A stretch of DNA of 64,000 nucleotides from Roseateles amylovorans. GTDB taxonomy: Bacteria > Pseudomonadota > Gammaproteobacteria > Burkholderiales > Burkholderiaceae_C. A program made the position numbers and the translations under genes. The notes below the pieces were generated by a model, which made no database searches, was not told the origin of the DNA, and saw only the letters and a list, made by a program, of their open reading frames with translations. The DNA lies in NCBI RefSeq assembly GCF_025398155.2, contig NZ_CP104562.2, positions 496,001 through 560,000 of the forward strand. Direction: 5' to 3'. Below, in pieces: positions 27,499-40,641 of this stretch; position 1 is the first letter of the stretch, and the number at the start of each line of letters is the position of its first letter.

Positions 27499-28428
27499 TC
27501 ATTGCGACGCGATGCAACTGGGGCTGGGCAGCGCACATTGCATCTGCCGAAGGATCAACAGGTGGGCCGCGTTGCGGTTCCACATGATTCGCGCGCCGAT
27601 GCGGTCCCGTTGGTTGAGACGGATGTCCCCAGGGCCGACCGGCCGTCCCAAGGCCTGATGCGCCAGCGTGAAGAAGACCTGGCTGTCCCCAATCATGATG
27701 GAGGGCTGCAGCGGGTGCTGGATCGCGCCCAGCAAGGTCACGATGCGCGCGCCCAACTCGTCCCCTGACGGGGCATCCGGATGGAGCAGTCCGAGCCCAT
27801 GGCCGATCTCATGCAGGGCTGTCAGGCTGGTCAACATCGCGGCGAAGTCGTTGAGCGAGACCTGGCGACTGTCGATCACGCCTTGTCGAGTCATGTCGCC
27901 GTAGAGACGGACGGCCTTCCGTGCGATGTTGCGCAGGGACAGGGTGACCTCGTGAACCGGCCCCCGCACATTCGTCCAGCCCAGGGCTGACGGCAACGCC
28001 AGCGTGCCGTATCCGATGCGCAGGCTCGGCGTCTCGCCGGGACTGACGGCGCGCAGCGGCAGGCCTGCGGCTGTCCACTCCGCCAGAGCGTCCCGGATCA
28101 GCGGCCTGGCATTGATCTGGACCGACACCGAACGGCCGTCTTGCCCGGCGATTCCTTCGACATATTGACCCATCGGCGCGATCTCGAAGGTGAGTTCGCC
28201 GTCCCACTTTTGCTGCAGCCGCAAGGGTGTGCCGTCCGCGTTGCCCAGGCCCTTCACGCTGGTGAGATCCGCCGGCGGCGGCAGGGGGCGCGGCGTCGGC
28301 GGGATGGGTTGGGCCAAGGACGCGGTGGACAGCAGCACCAGCATCGTCACGGCCACGGCCCGGCGCCAATGACCTGACCAGGACCGCCCGCACAGGCACG
28401 GGCGGGAAGCGGTTTGGCTGGCTCTCAT
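27499..28428 (-). CDS. secreted matrixin-like zinc metalloprotease
   Basis: 309 residues from ATG 28428, which overlaps the stop of the upstream small gene (ATGA). A basic N-terminus and hydrophobic segment (AVAVTMLVLLSTASLAQP) form a signal peptide to about residue 40. The catalytic motif HEIGHGLGLLHPD (HExxHxxGxxH) is complete, and a Met-containing segment (PSIMIGD) about 35 residues later could be the Met-turn of metzincins. The fold fits matrixin-like proteases; the substrate is unknown. A late Cys pair (CALPSPSC) lies near the C-terminus. Confidence 0.8.
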   Translation of the reverse strand: MRASQTASRPCLCGRSWSGHWRRAVAVTMLVLLSTASLAQPIPPTPRPLPPPADLTSVKGLGNADGTPLRLQQKWDGELTFEIAPMGQYVEGIAGQDGRSVSVQINARPLIRDALAEWTAAGLPLRAVSPGETPSLRIGYGTLALPSALGWTNVRGPVHEVTLSLRNIARKAVRLYGDMTRQGVIDSRQVSLNDFAAMLTSLTALHEIGHGLGLLHPDAPSGDELGARIVTLLGAIQHPLQPSIMIGDSQVFFTLAHQALGRPVGPGDIRLNQRDRIGARIMWNRNAAHLLILRQMQCALPSPSCIASQ

Positions 28429-28814
28429 GGTGCCGGCGGCGAGCAATCCTTCCCCGCGGAACAGATTCGAATCTCAAACTCGTCCTGTGGCCCCATGCAG
28501 TTGTAGTCGTTGCTGGTCACGCGCACAGGCAATTGCATGGCGAAGGCCAACTGAAGCGCGTCGACCTTCTTGTTCCAGCGTGTGGGGCTGTCGGATTCCC
28601 AGATCGACACCATCGGCGGCAGGCTCTGATCGATGTGGTATCGCCACAAGTCCATCGGCTTCACTGCCGAGGTGAGGTGGAGGCGCAGGTTGCTCTGGCC
28701 GGTCGAGGGCAGCAACAGCATGTCGATGAGGCCTTCCCCACAGCGGAAGCCGGCCCACGCCGAGTTGGAACCGCCGAGCAGCACGGCGATGAGGACCCCT
28801 GCGAGCAGGCGCAT
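28425..28814 (-). CDS. small exported hypothetical protein, translationally coupled to the metalloprotease
   Basis: 129 residues from ATG 28814 (MRLLAGVLIAVLLGGSNSAW), which makes a neat signal peptide cut near AWAG; starts at 28847 and 28862 are also open. The mature part is about 108 residues with four or five cysteines (FRCGEGL, YNCMG, RICSAGKDC), possibly disulphide-bonded. No family recognised. The ATGA overlap with the protease gene implies a joint role, such as inhibitor, chaperone or substrate partner. Confidence 0.65.
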   Translation of the reverse strand: MRLLAGVLIAVLLGGSNSAWAGFRCGEGLIDMLLLPSTGQSNLRLHLTSAVKPMDLWRYHIDQSLPPMVSIWESDSPTRWNKKVDALQLAFAMQLPVRVTSNDYNCMGPQDEFEIRICSAGKDCSPPAP

Positions 28815-29066
28815 GGGAGGACAACTTTGGATGAAGTTCAGAGTCATTGGCGGTGTGGGCAATGTGGGGACGGGAGCGAGTGCGACCTATTCGGGCGTCG
28901 GTTCGGTCCCGGGCAGCGGCCGTCCTCCCGTGCGCACGGTCGGGTCCCTGCGGACGTCAGACCGGTTGGCGCGCCGGCCCAAGTCCCCACGGTCGTCCCT
29001 CAACGACCGCGGCGAAGCCAGACGACGGGGCCACAATGGCGGCAACGCCACTGCGAACCCTCCGCC

Positions 29067-32801
<3,735 letters not shown>

Positions 32802-33436
32802 CCCGGATCTGAACCGGTTTTCATCGACCTTCCTTGCGGTGGAGTCCCCGGCTTCGGGGGAAGGGCGCTGGACGGCGATATGCTGGCCTCCCCCGGAGGC
32901 GGCACGTTCGCACTGGTGGGCGGCCAAGGTGAGGGCGTCGGCTTCGGCGTCAGAGTCGGGACCGGTTCCGGACTTTCCCTTCAACCCCGCGCTCGAATCA
33001 GGTGGGCATCCCTCAGGTGGGAACCGCAGCGGGCGGCCCGACGACTGGGCCGAGCGGCGGCGACGCACGGGCCAGACCGGCGACGCTCGGCAGCTTCTGG
33101 TTCGCCGCTGTCGGACGATCAGGCAATCCTGGGCGAGAGGCGGATGCGGGCAGCATCGAGGTCGGGCGAAGCGGCGGGCGTGTCTCTTGCCTTTCTTGGT
33201 TCTACCCTCACCTCCGGTGCCGAGGGAAGCCCTGCGTGACTGCCCGCCCAGGACGCTGACTCGAGTCAAGCGCGCCGCGCCGTTGCAAATCCTCGCCGTA
33301 GCGCCGACGATGGCGGGGATTGCGCATGGCAAGGCCGCCCGATCCGAGGCCGCGCCCGACGCGGTGAGCCCTGCGAGGCTTCCCTAAAATCTGAACACCC
33401 CTCGGCCGCCAGGCCGCCACCCGCGCCCAGCTCATC
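32802..33436. other. 635-base stretch without a supported gene, upstream of gshA
   Basis: No frame here has the codon bias of its neighbours. The octamer CAGGTGGG occurs twice at about 32999-33021. A TAAAAT hexamer at 33385-33390 is a plausible -10 for gshA, about 45 bases before its start. Nothing else stands out. Confidence 0.45.
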
Positions 33437-34732
33437 ATGGTCCCTCATCTCATCACTGCCCTGACCGGTCCCATCAACGAGCTGGAGCAGCGCGTGCTCG
33501 AGTCGATGCCGGCCATCGAACGCTGGTTCCGACTGGAATGGATGGAGCACACCCCGCCGTTCTACAGCTCGGTCGATCTGCGCAATGCCGGCTTCAAGCT
33601 GGCACCGGTGGACACCAACCTCTTCCCCGGCGGGTTCAACAACCTGACACCGGAGATGCTGCCGCTGGCGGTCCAGGCGGCGATGGCCGCGATCGAGAAA
33701 ATCTGCCCGGAGGCGAAGAACCTGCTGCTGATTCCCGAGCAGCATTTCCGCAACAGCTTCTACCAGATGAACCTGGCTACGCTGGTGCGCATCTTCACCA
33801 TGGCCGGTCTGAATGTGCGGCTGGGCACGCTGGACGAGTCGATCAAGGAGCCCACCACGATCGCCCTGCCTGACGCCAGCACGCTGACGCTGGAGCCGCT
33901 GGTGCGCCAGCGTTCGCGGCTGATGCTCAAGGACTTCGATCCCTGCACCATCCTGCTCAACAATGACCTCTCGGCCGGCACGCCCGATGTGCTCACTCAC
34001 CTGCACGAGCAGTACCTGCTGCCGCCGCTGCATGCCGGCTGGGGCGTGCGCCGCAAGAGCCAGCACTTCCGCGCCTATGAGGAAGTGGCCAAGAAGTTCG
34101 CCAAGCTGCTGGGCATGGACCCGTGGCTGATCTATCCGCAATCGGTGGCGGTGGACGGGCTGGACTTCGACACCGGCCAAGGTCTGGATGCGCTGCAGGC
34201 CCAGGTGGACGCGGTGCTCACCAAGACCCGCCGCAAGTACAAGGAATACGGCATCCAGGAGAAGCCGTTCGTGGTCGTGAAGCCCGACAGCGGCAGCTAC
34301 GGCATGGGCATCATGACGGTGCGCGATGCCAAGGACCTGGACGACCTGGGCCGCCGCGCCCGCAACAAGATGGGCGCGCTGCAGGACGGCCGTTCGGTCT
34401 CGCAGGTGCTGGTGCAGGAAGGCGTGGCCACGCACGAGCGCATTCACGAGGCGGTGGCCGAGCCGGTCGTCTACATGATGGACCGCTATGTGGTGGGCGG
34501 CTTCTACCGCGTCCATGCGGAGCGCGCCGAAGACGAGAACCTCAATGCGCCCGGTTCCAGCTATGTGCCGCTGGCCTTTGCGCATTCCTCCCATCTGCCG
34601 GCGCCCGGCGAGAAGCCCGGCGCGAGCGCGCCGAATCGCTTCTACATGTATGGCGTGATCGGTCGTCTGGCCATGCTGGCCGCCAGCTACGAGCTGGAGG
34701 CCACCGATCCGGACGCTGAGGACTACGCCTGA
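33437..34732 (+). CDS. gshA: glutamate-cysteine ligase, proteobacterial GshA type (TIGR02049)
   Basis: 431 residues, the usual length for this ligase class, which differs from E. coli GshA. Recognisable blocks are VDTNLFPGGFNNLTPEM, LLIPEQHFRNSFYQMN, HAGWGVRRKSQHF and VVVKPDSGSYGMGIM, the last an ATP-grasp-like nucleotide segment. It joins glutamate and cysteine with ATP, the first step of glutathione synthesis. gshB, commonly next to it in Burkholderiales, lies 11 kb away here. Confidence 0.93.
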   Translation: MVPHLITALTGPINELEQRVLESMPAIERWFRLEWMEHTPPFYSSVDLRNAGFKLAPVDTNLFPGGFNNLTPEMLPLAVQAAMAAIEKICPEAKNLLLIPEQHFRNSFYQMNLATLVRIFTMAGLNVRLGTLDESIKEPTTIALPDASTLTLEPLVRQRSRLMLKDFDPCTILLNNDLSAGTPDVLTHLHEQYLLPPLHAGWGVRRKSQHFRAYEEVAKKFAKLLGMDPWLIYPQSVAVDGLDFDTGQGLDALQAQVDAVLTKTRRKYKEYGIQEKPFVVVKPDSGSYGMGIMTVRDAKDLDDLGRRARNKMGALQDGRSVSQVLVQEGVATHERIHEAVAEPVVYMMDRYVVGGFYRVHAERAEDENLNAPGSSYVPLAFAHSSHLPAPGEKPGASAPNRFYMYGVIGRLAMLAASYELEATDPDAEDYA

Positions 34733-34848
34733 TCCCCGGCGCGTTCGATGCCGGCGCCGGGATGGTTCCTGGCATCGGCGTGGTCGGCGTGATCGGCGCG
34801 ATCGGCGTGATACGCGCGGCCTGAGGGACCGAGACTGGCTTCTGCGTC

Positions 34849-36177
34849 TCAGGGCGCTTTCCGGCGCCTCGCCGGCGTGGGCGGAGCCGGGGGCGTGCCC
34901 GGTGGTTCGGGTGCGCGACGTGTCTTTGGCGGCATCTGCGGCATGCCATGGGAGACCGGCAGTGGCGCGGCCGGACCCGCCTGCGGATCGGGCGATGCAT
35001 CGATCGTTCCCACCGGGCGCGCCCGACCCCGGAGCTTGGCTGCGACCGCCGGATCGCGCAGCTGAGGTGTCGGCGGAGGCGGCGCGAGCGGCAATCGCCG
35101 TGGCGGCTTGGCCGGTGAGGTCTGCCGTGGTCGCGGCGGCCCGGCGACCAGGTCGTGCGGTGCCAGTGGCAACAGCGCAGTGCCGACCGCGCACAGACCC
35201 ACCATGCCCGGCAAGGTCTTGGGCAACTGTTGCTGGGCGCTGTGGCTCAGCGATCGGACCACCTCCTGGATCTGTGCGTTGATGTTGCTTGGGCGGAGCT
35301 CGCCGTCGCGGTGCCGGGCATACAGGTCCATGGCCGCCACGAGTTGGGCGCTGGGGCCTCGCCCATCCCTGCACATGACGAGCACCTTGCGGCCCGGATG
35401 ATCGGCCTGGAACTGCAGGCTGTGGGCCGCCAGTGCCAGGGTGGTGTCGGGTGAGATCACATCCATCACATGGTCACGCGGTCGCGGGACTTGAAGGCGA
35501 TCGACCGTGAGGCGATCGGTCGATGTGCGCGATGTCTGCGGCGCTTCGGTGTGATGGGTGTGATGGGCGTGATGCGTGTGATGCGCGTGACGCGGGGGAA
35601 GCGGCGGAGGCGTCTGAGTCGGCGGATCCGTCCGCCCGGGTGGGTCGATGGCGAGCGCGGGAGCCGCGGCGGGGATCGTCACTGTCAGCTCCGTGTGTTG
35701 CACCCCCTGCAGCGCCGGTCCGGCGGGATGTCCGGCCGAACTGCGGAATTGGACCGCGGGCGCCATCGCTGGTGAGCCGGGAACGCGCCCGCGCCCGGAG
35801 GTGGCATTGGAAAGATCCCAGTCACTGCCCGAGCGGTTCCCGGAGGCCGACAGGGCGGTGAGGTCGATGATCAGCCCTACGTTCTCCTGCGCCAGCTGCC
35901 TGGCCCAATGCAGTTGCTCGTTCGGTGTTTGCGGCGCCCGGCTCAACAAGGTCTGAGGAGACACGCTGACCAGTTGACACCGGCTCGGGCTGCCGTTCGG
36001 CGATGAAGGCGATGAAGGCGATGGGGGCGATGAAGGCGACACCGATGGCTCCCAGAACAGCCGTTGCGCTTGAATATGGTGATCGGTGTACCAATCGGGC
36101 GCTCTCGGGTCAGATGTGCCGGCTTTCGGAGAGCTGTGGCAGGCAAAGAGCCGAGCGATCGAAGTGAACAGGGACAT
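34849..36177 (-). CDS. divergent protein-tyrosine-phosphatase-like protein with low-complexity regions
   Basis: 442 residues, no signal peptide. By eye it follows a tyrosine phosphatase: APQTPNEQLHWARQLAQEN and VGLIIDLTA match the conserved helix and strand before the WPD region, and HPGRKVLVMCRDGRGPSAQL, followed by a helix and VVRSLSHS, matches the P-loop and final helix. The signature is altered: Cys is kept, but Pro replaces the invariant Arg (C-x5-P-S). Catalysis is therefore doubtful. Low-complexity parts are Ser/Pro (about 45-65), His/Thr (about 198-212) and a Pro-rich C-terminus (about 370-442), as in secreted bacterial effectors. Function unproven; an injected effector is one possibility. 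Confidence 0.5.
   Translation of the reverse strand: MSLFTSIARLFACHSSPKAGTSDPRAPDWYTDHHIQAQRLFWEPSVSPSSPPSPSSPSSPNGSPSRCQLVSVSPQTLLSRAPQTPNEQLHWARQLAQENVGLIIDLTALSASGNRSGSDWDLSNATSGRGRVPGSPAMAPAVQFRSSAGHPAGPALQGVQHTELTVTIPAAAPALAIDPPGRTDPPTQTPPPLPPRHAHHTHHAHHTHHTEAPQTSRTSTDRLTVDRLQVPRPRDHVMDVISPDTTLALAAHSLQFQADHPGRKVLVMCRDGRGPSAQLVAAMDLYARHRDGELRPSNINAQIQEVVRSLSHSAQQQLPKTLPGMVGLCAVGTALLPLAPHDLVAGPPRPRQTSPAKPPRRLPLAPPPPTPQLRDPAVAAKLRGRARPVGTIDASPDPQAGPAAPLPVSHGMPQMPPKTRRAPEPPGTPPAPPTPARRRKAP
35549..35593. repeat. nine-base tandem repeat in the phosphatase-like gene
   Basis: About five copies of a GTGTGATGG-like 9-mer, with drift. On the coding (minus) strand it gives His-His-Thr/Ala units (HAHHTHHAHHTHH). 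A second 9-mer array (GGCGATGAA-type, about four units) at 35999-36039 codes the Ser-Pro-Ser stretch of the same gene. Confidence 0.75.
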
Positions 36178-36295
36178 GGCGACTCGACGAGGTGGTCAAG
36201 CCCATTGAGTCGTCCGGCTCCGGCCTCAGTTCAGCCGACAACGGAGCCGCCGCGCTTCGTCTGGGTGCCGAGCGCGGGTGCCGTGCGCGGGGCCG

Positions 36296-37285
36296 TCAGT
36301 CCTCGATGCTCGGGGGCGCGGCGACGTCCGCACCGCGCGCCTGTCTCGCCGCATCCTCCAGCAGCTGCTGAAAGCGCTCGACGGCTTCACTGGGCGTGTC
36401 GGGCAGGTGCCAGGCCGAGAGCGGTCCCAGGCCCAGGTTGACGTCATGGGGCAGGATCACCACGGTGCCGTCGCGTGCGGCATTCATCGCCACATCGTGC
36501 GGGACGACCGCGATCAGCGGGATCTGCCGCATCAGTTTGAGCGCCAGCATCAGGTCGCCGCTTTCGATCAGGTCGGTGGGCAGCGGCAGCTGCATGCGCT
36601 GCCACAGCCGGTCCATCAGCATGCGGGTCCGGGTGCCCGGCAGATGCCAGATCCAGCGCTGGCGGCTCAGGGTCTCCCAGCTCAGGTGGGGGGTGCGGGC
36701 CAGCGGGTGATGCGCGCTCATCGTCAGCCGTTCGGGTTGGTCGATCAGCGGATGGCGCTGCAGGCCCAGCGGCTCGTCCTGCGGCATGACGCGGGCGATG
36801 ACCATGTCCAGCCGGCCGGCCAGCAGGTCGTCGAACAGCGAGCGCAGCGCATGGGTGCGCACGCTGAGGGTGAGCTGCGGGAACTCCGCCTTCATCGAGG
36901 TGATGGCCGTCGGCAGCAGGCGCGCCAGCGCGGCATTGGTGGCACCAATGCGGAGCTCTCCGGAGGCGCCACGCACCATGGTGGCGACATCGCCGGCGGC
37001 GCGATGCAAGTCTGCTTCGATCTTTCTGGCCAGCGACAGCAGCCGTCGACCGATCGGTGTGATGTGCATGTTGCGTCCGCGCCGCAGGAAGAGGGTTTGT
37101 CCCAGCCCCTGCTCCAGTTCCGCCAGCGTCTTGCTCACCGCCGGTTGCGTCACATGCAGCAGTTCCGCCGCCAGACTGGCATTGCCGGTGTCGTGAAGCG
37201 CCAGCAGCACCCGCGCATGACGAAGACTCATGCGACGAATCACGAACTGCTCGGCGCTCTCCGGTGAGTGTGTTGCGTCAGTCAT
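36296..37285 (-). CDS. LysR family transcriptional regulator
   Basis: 329 residues from ATG 37285. N-terminal helix-turn-helix with ARVLLALHDTGNASLAAELL and VTQPAVSKTLAELEQGLG, then the two-lobe effector-binding domain (GELRIGATNAALARLLPTAI, then GRLDMVIARV). LysR proteins usually control the divergent neighbour and respond to a small molecule. Here the neighbour is a TonB-dependent receptor gene on the other strand, 138 bases away. The subgroup resembles GbpR/PcaQ-type regulators of sugar or aromatic pathways; the ligand is not readable. Confidence 0.9.
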   Translation of the reverse strand: MTDATHSPESAEQFVIRRMSLRHARVLLALHDTGNASLAAELLHVTQPAVSKTLAELEQGLGQTLFLRRGRNMHITPIGRRLLSLARKIEADLHRAAGDVATMVRGASGELRIGATNAALARLLPTAITSMKAEFPQLTLSVRTHALRSLFDDLLAGRLDMVIARVMPQDEPLGLQRHPLIDQPERLTMSAHHPLARTPHLSWETLSRQRWIWHLPGTRTRMLMDRLWQRMQLPLPTDLIESGDLMLALKLMRQIPLIAVVPHDVAMNAARDGTVVILPHDVNLGLGPLSAWHLPDTPSEAVERFQQLLEDAARQARGADVAAPPSIED

Positions 37286-37422
37286 AACCAAAAAAATAAG
37301 AGAACCAATAAAGCTTCATAACGGCTGGGCAATGGATCTTTACCTTGACTGTCACCAGCCTGTCATCACCGCGCTGGGGCGCCTCCTCCCTGCACCACAT
37401 TGAAACCACAGGAGTGTCTCGA
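37286..37422. promoter_or_regulatory. divergent promoter region between lysR and the TonB receptor
   Basis: An unusually AT-rich block (37285-37321) contains an A7 run and two direct copies of TCATAAC (37282-37288 and 37316-37322). It is the probable LysR-controlled intergenic region; individual -35/-10 boxes are not certain. Confidence 0.45.
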
Positions 37423-40401
37423 ATGGTTCGTCGTTTTGTCCCAGCACCCGTGCGCCCGTCTCGCCTGCATTGGACCGCGTTTGCGGCGTTGATGCTGGCA
37501 AGCCAGGCTCATGCCCAGTCCACCCCCCCGTCCGCCGAGGCGGAAGACGCCAAGAAGCTCGAACGCGTGGAGGTGACCGGATCATTGATCAAGCGCACCG
37601 ATCGCGAGACGCCGTCCGTCGTCCAGTCCATCACCCGCGAGCAGATCCGCACCTCCGGTTACGCCAACGTCGAAGAATTGCTGCGGGCCAATTCCGCGGT
37701 CGACCTGGGCTCCATCGGCGACGGCGCAGCCTCGGGCTTCGTCGGCGGGGTGTCGACCATCTCGCTGCGCGGCTTCGGCTCCCAGGGCACGCTGATCCTG
37801 ATCAACGGCCGCCGCACGGCGCCGCTGGCGGCGGTCGATGTGAACTTCGGTCGCGGCACCATGATCAACGTCAACACCATCCCGAAGGAGGCGATCGAAC
37901 GGATCGACATTCTGAAGGATGGGGCGTCGGCGCTGTACGGGTCCGACGCCATGGCGGGCGTGATCAATTACGTGCTGCGCAAGGACTATCAGGGCGTGGA
38001 GGGCAGTGCCTCCTACACCGCCAACGACCGCGGCGTGGGGGCGACTCGAACCGGCGGGCTGACGTTCGGCTTCGGCAATCTGGACACGCAGCGCTTCAAC
38101 GTGTTTGGCGGCATCGAGGTGTCCAAGCGTGACAACGTGATGGCCAGCGAGCTCAAGGACCGGGGCAACCTCGCGCTGCAAAACCAGTACCTGACCTCCA
38201 ACGGCTCGCTGGCGCGTTTCACGCCCGACTCCAGCGCCTCGTTCTACGGGAACTACTATCGGGTGCCGACCAGCCTGAGCGGCAGCACCGTCATCAATGG
38301 GATCTCGACCGCCAACAGCAGCCTGTCCGGCACCAACTACCTGGGCACGCTGTCGGGCTGCCCGGCCGATCGCACCGTGGGCCAGGGCGTGCCGAACCGG
38401 CCGGCGGGCTTCGCCGCCACCACCGCCTCGCTGCCCACCGGCCTGTGCCGGTTCAACCTGGACAACGCGGATGAGGCCATCGCCGCGCAGGACCGCCAGA
38501 GCGGCATGGTGCGCGGCACCTATGTGATCAACGACAGCCTCACCGCCTATGCGGACCTGATGCTTTCGCGGACCAAGACCAACGAGACCCGAGCCCCGTA
38601 TGCAATGACCACCTCGCTGGTCACCAGCGGCAATCCGGTGGCCACCACCTGGCCCAAGCTCGATGGCAGCTTCCTGCGTCAGAACGCGATCATCCTGCCG
38701 GTGGGGCATCCGGACAATCCGACCAACGGCACCGCCAACGCGCAGCCGGTCCAGCTGATCTATCGCTTCGAAGACCTGCCGCTGGCCGACATCAACATCC
38801 TGCGCGCCACCCGCTTCACCGGCGGCGTGGAGGGCAGCGCCTTCGGCTGGGACTTCGACACCGCCGTCCTCTACAGCGAGCAGAAGAACGAGCGCTATCA
38901 GGAAGGCCGGGTGCGCAGCTCGCTGCTGAATGCGGCGATTGCCTCGGGCAGCTACCGCTTCGGCGGCGTGAACAGCAAGGAGGCGATCAACAGCGTCTCG
39001 TCCACCGCCTACAACGAGGGCAAATCCACCATCACTTCGTGGGACCTGCGCGGCAGCCGCGAGCTGTTCTCGCTGCCCGGCGGTCGCGCGGCGATTGCGC
39101 TGGGCACCGAAGTGCGCCATGAGAAGCTGACAGCCACGCCGGACGATATCTACCAGACCGGCGACTACATCGGCCTGGTGGCCAACGGCGCGTCGGGCAG
39201 CCGCACCTCCTATGCCGGCTTCGCTGAACTGAGCCTGCCGGTGGTCAAGCAGCTCGAGCTGCAGGCCGCGACCCGCTATGAGCGCTACAGCGACTTCGGC
39301 AACAGCACCACCGGCAAGCTGGGCTTCAAGTGGTCGGCGCTGCCCTCGATCATGGCCTTCCGCGGTACGGCGGCCACCGGCTTCCGCGCGCCGGCCATCT
39401 CGCAGATCGGCGATTCCTTCGCCCTGTCCTTCCACAGCTTCCAGGAACGCCGTGTCTACGATCCGCTGCGCTGCGACCTGAGCAGCGGCTCGCCGGTCAG
39501 CAGGGCGGCGGTGTCCAACAACCGCGACTGCAATGTGCTGGGCTTCACGGCCGTGCCCAGCGGCACCACCAGCCCCGGCAGCATTCCGACCGTCATCAGC
39601 GCCAATTCGAACCTGCAGCCGGAGAAGTCGCGGTCGTTCACCCTGGGCTTCATCATGACGCCCAGCCAGTGGGCCGACTTCGCCATCGACGGCTGGTACT
39701 TCCACCGCCGCAATGAGATCCGCTCCCAGCGCGGCGTGGACATCATGGACGACTACACCGCCGATCCGGCCTCGACCGGGGGCCAGGTGGTGCGCGATCC
39801 CAATCCGGAAACCTGGCTGCCCGGTGTGGCCAACAGCGGGCCGATCATCATGCTGATCCGGCAATACGGGAACAACGAGTGGACCAAGACCTCCGGCCTG
39901 GACTACGACCTGAACCTGCGCCTGCCGCCCACCGCCTACGGCAAGTTCAGCATGAACGTGCAGGGCACCTACACCGCGCGTTATGACCAGCTGATCGTCA
40001 AGGGTCAGGCGGTGCAGCATCAGGTGGGAACCACCACGTCGGACATCACCAAGACCCGCGCCAGCGCCACCTTCAAGTGGGACACCGACGCCTGGCGCGC
40101 CTGGCTGCGGGTCAACCATGCCGATCCGCTGTCGACGACCACCTGCGCCTCGCTGACCGCGGCGCAACGGGCCTTCCTGTCCAACCTGGGTCGCTGCCGG
40201 GTCGGTCGTGAACGGACCATCGATTTCGGTCTGGGCTACAGCGGCTACAAGGGTCTGACGCTGTCGGCCAGCGTGATGAACCTGTTCAACGACTACAACC
40301 GCGCCAGCGGCATCCCGACAGTGTTCTCCTACTACGACAGCGGCACCCAGGGGCTGCTGGGCCGTCGCTTCTCGCTCAACGCGAACTACGTGTTCAAGTA
40401 G
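37423..40401 (+). CDS. TonB-dependent outer-membrane receptor
   Basis: 992 residues from ATG 37423 with AGGAG before it. A signal peptide ends near SQAHAQ (about 32). The plug domain carries VEVTGSLIKRTDRETPSVVQ, ISLRGFGSQGTLILINGRR and IERIDILKDGASALYGSDAM; the barrel ends in the C-terminal strand SLNANYVFK. Such receptors take up large or scarce ligands (iron chelates, cobalamin, glycans, peptides) using TonB energy. The substrate is not visible; no siderophore or B12 gene is near. The divergent LysR gene is its probable regulator. Confidence 0.93.
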   Translation: MVRRFVPAPVRPSRLHWTAFAALMLASQAHAQSTPPSAEAEDAKKLERVEVTGSLIKRTDRETPSVVQSITREQIRTSGYANVEELLRANSAVDLGSIGDGAASGFVGGVSTISLRGFGSQGTLILINGRRTAPLAAVDVNFGRGTMINVNTIPKEAIERIDILKDGASALYGSDAMAGVINYVLRKDYQGVEGSASYTANDRGVGATRTGGLTFGFGNLDTQRFNVFGGIEVSKRDNVMASELKDRGNLALQNQYLTSNGSLARFTPDSSASFYGNYYRVPTSLSGSTVINGISTANSSLSGTNYLGTLSGCPADRTVGQGVPNRPAGFAATTASLPTGLCRFNLDNADEAIAAQDRQSGMVRGTYVINDSLTAYADLMLSRTKTNETRAPYAMTTSLVTSGNPVATTWPKLDGSFLRQNAIILPVGHPDNPTNGTANAQPVQLIYRFEDLPLADINILRATRFTGGVEGSAFGWDFDTAVLYSEQKNERYQEGRVRSSLLNAAIASGSYRFGGVNSKEAINSVSSTAYNEGKSTITSWDLRGSRELFSLPGGRAAIALGTEVRHEKLTATPDDIYQTGDYIGLVANGASGSRTSYAGFAELSLPVVKQLELQAATRYERYSDFGNSTTGKLGFKWSALPSIMAFRGTAATGFRAPAISQIGDSFALSFHSFQERRVYDPLRCDLSSGSPVSRAAVSNNRDCNVLGFTAVPSGTTSPGSIPTVISANSNLQPEKSRSFTLGFIMTPSQWADFAIDGWYFHRRNEIRSQRGVDIMDDYTADPASTGGQVVRDPNPETWLPGVANSGPIIMLIRQYGNNEWTKTSGLDYDLNLRLPPTAYGKFSMNVQGTYTARYDQLIVKGQAVQHQVGTTTSDITKTRASATFKWDTDAWRAWLRVNHADPLSTTTCASLTAAQRAFLSNLGRCRVGRERTIDFGLGYSGYKGLTLSASVMNLFNDYNRASGIPTVFSYYDSGTQGLLGRRFSLNANYVFK

Positions 40402-40410
40402 GACGCCTAC

Positions 40411-40436
40411 GCCCCCGCGGCCTTGGCCGTGGGGGC
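40411..40436 (+). terminator. GC-rich hairpin after the TonB receptor gene
   Basis: GCCCCCGCGGCC and GGCCGTGGGGGC pair around TT with one mismatch, directly after the receptor stop. No T-run follows, so termination may be weak or Rho-assisted. Confidence 0.5.
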
Positions 40437-40641
40437 CCCTGCCGGATGCCTGCCGGATGCCTGGCGGACGGGTGGAGGGCGTCGGCAGGGCGGCCGGACG
40501 GTGTGCGGGCGGCGCAAGCGCAGTCCGGCGTGCCAGTCAAGGCCGCTCCCGCAACGTCGGCGTGGCGAAATTGACGCACCGCACAATAGGCGGCACACAA
40601 TACGCACTTTCGACTTCCCGCGACCTTCCAACAGGTCGCGC

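Noticed and set aside
37582..40167. 861-codon minus-strand frame over the TonB receptor gene
   Set aside because: Shadow of a gene with signal peptide, plug and barrel motifs on the plus strand.
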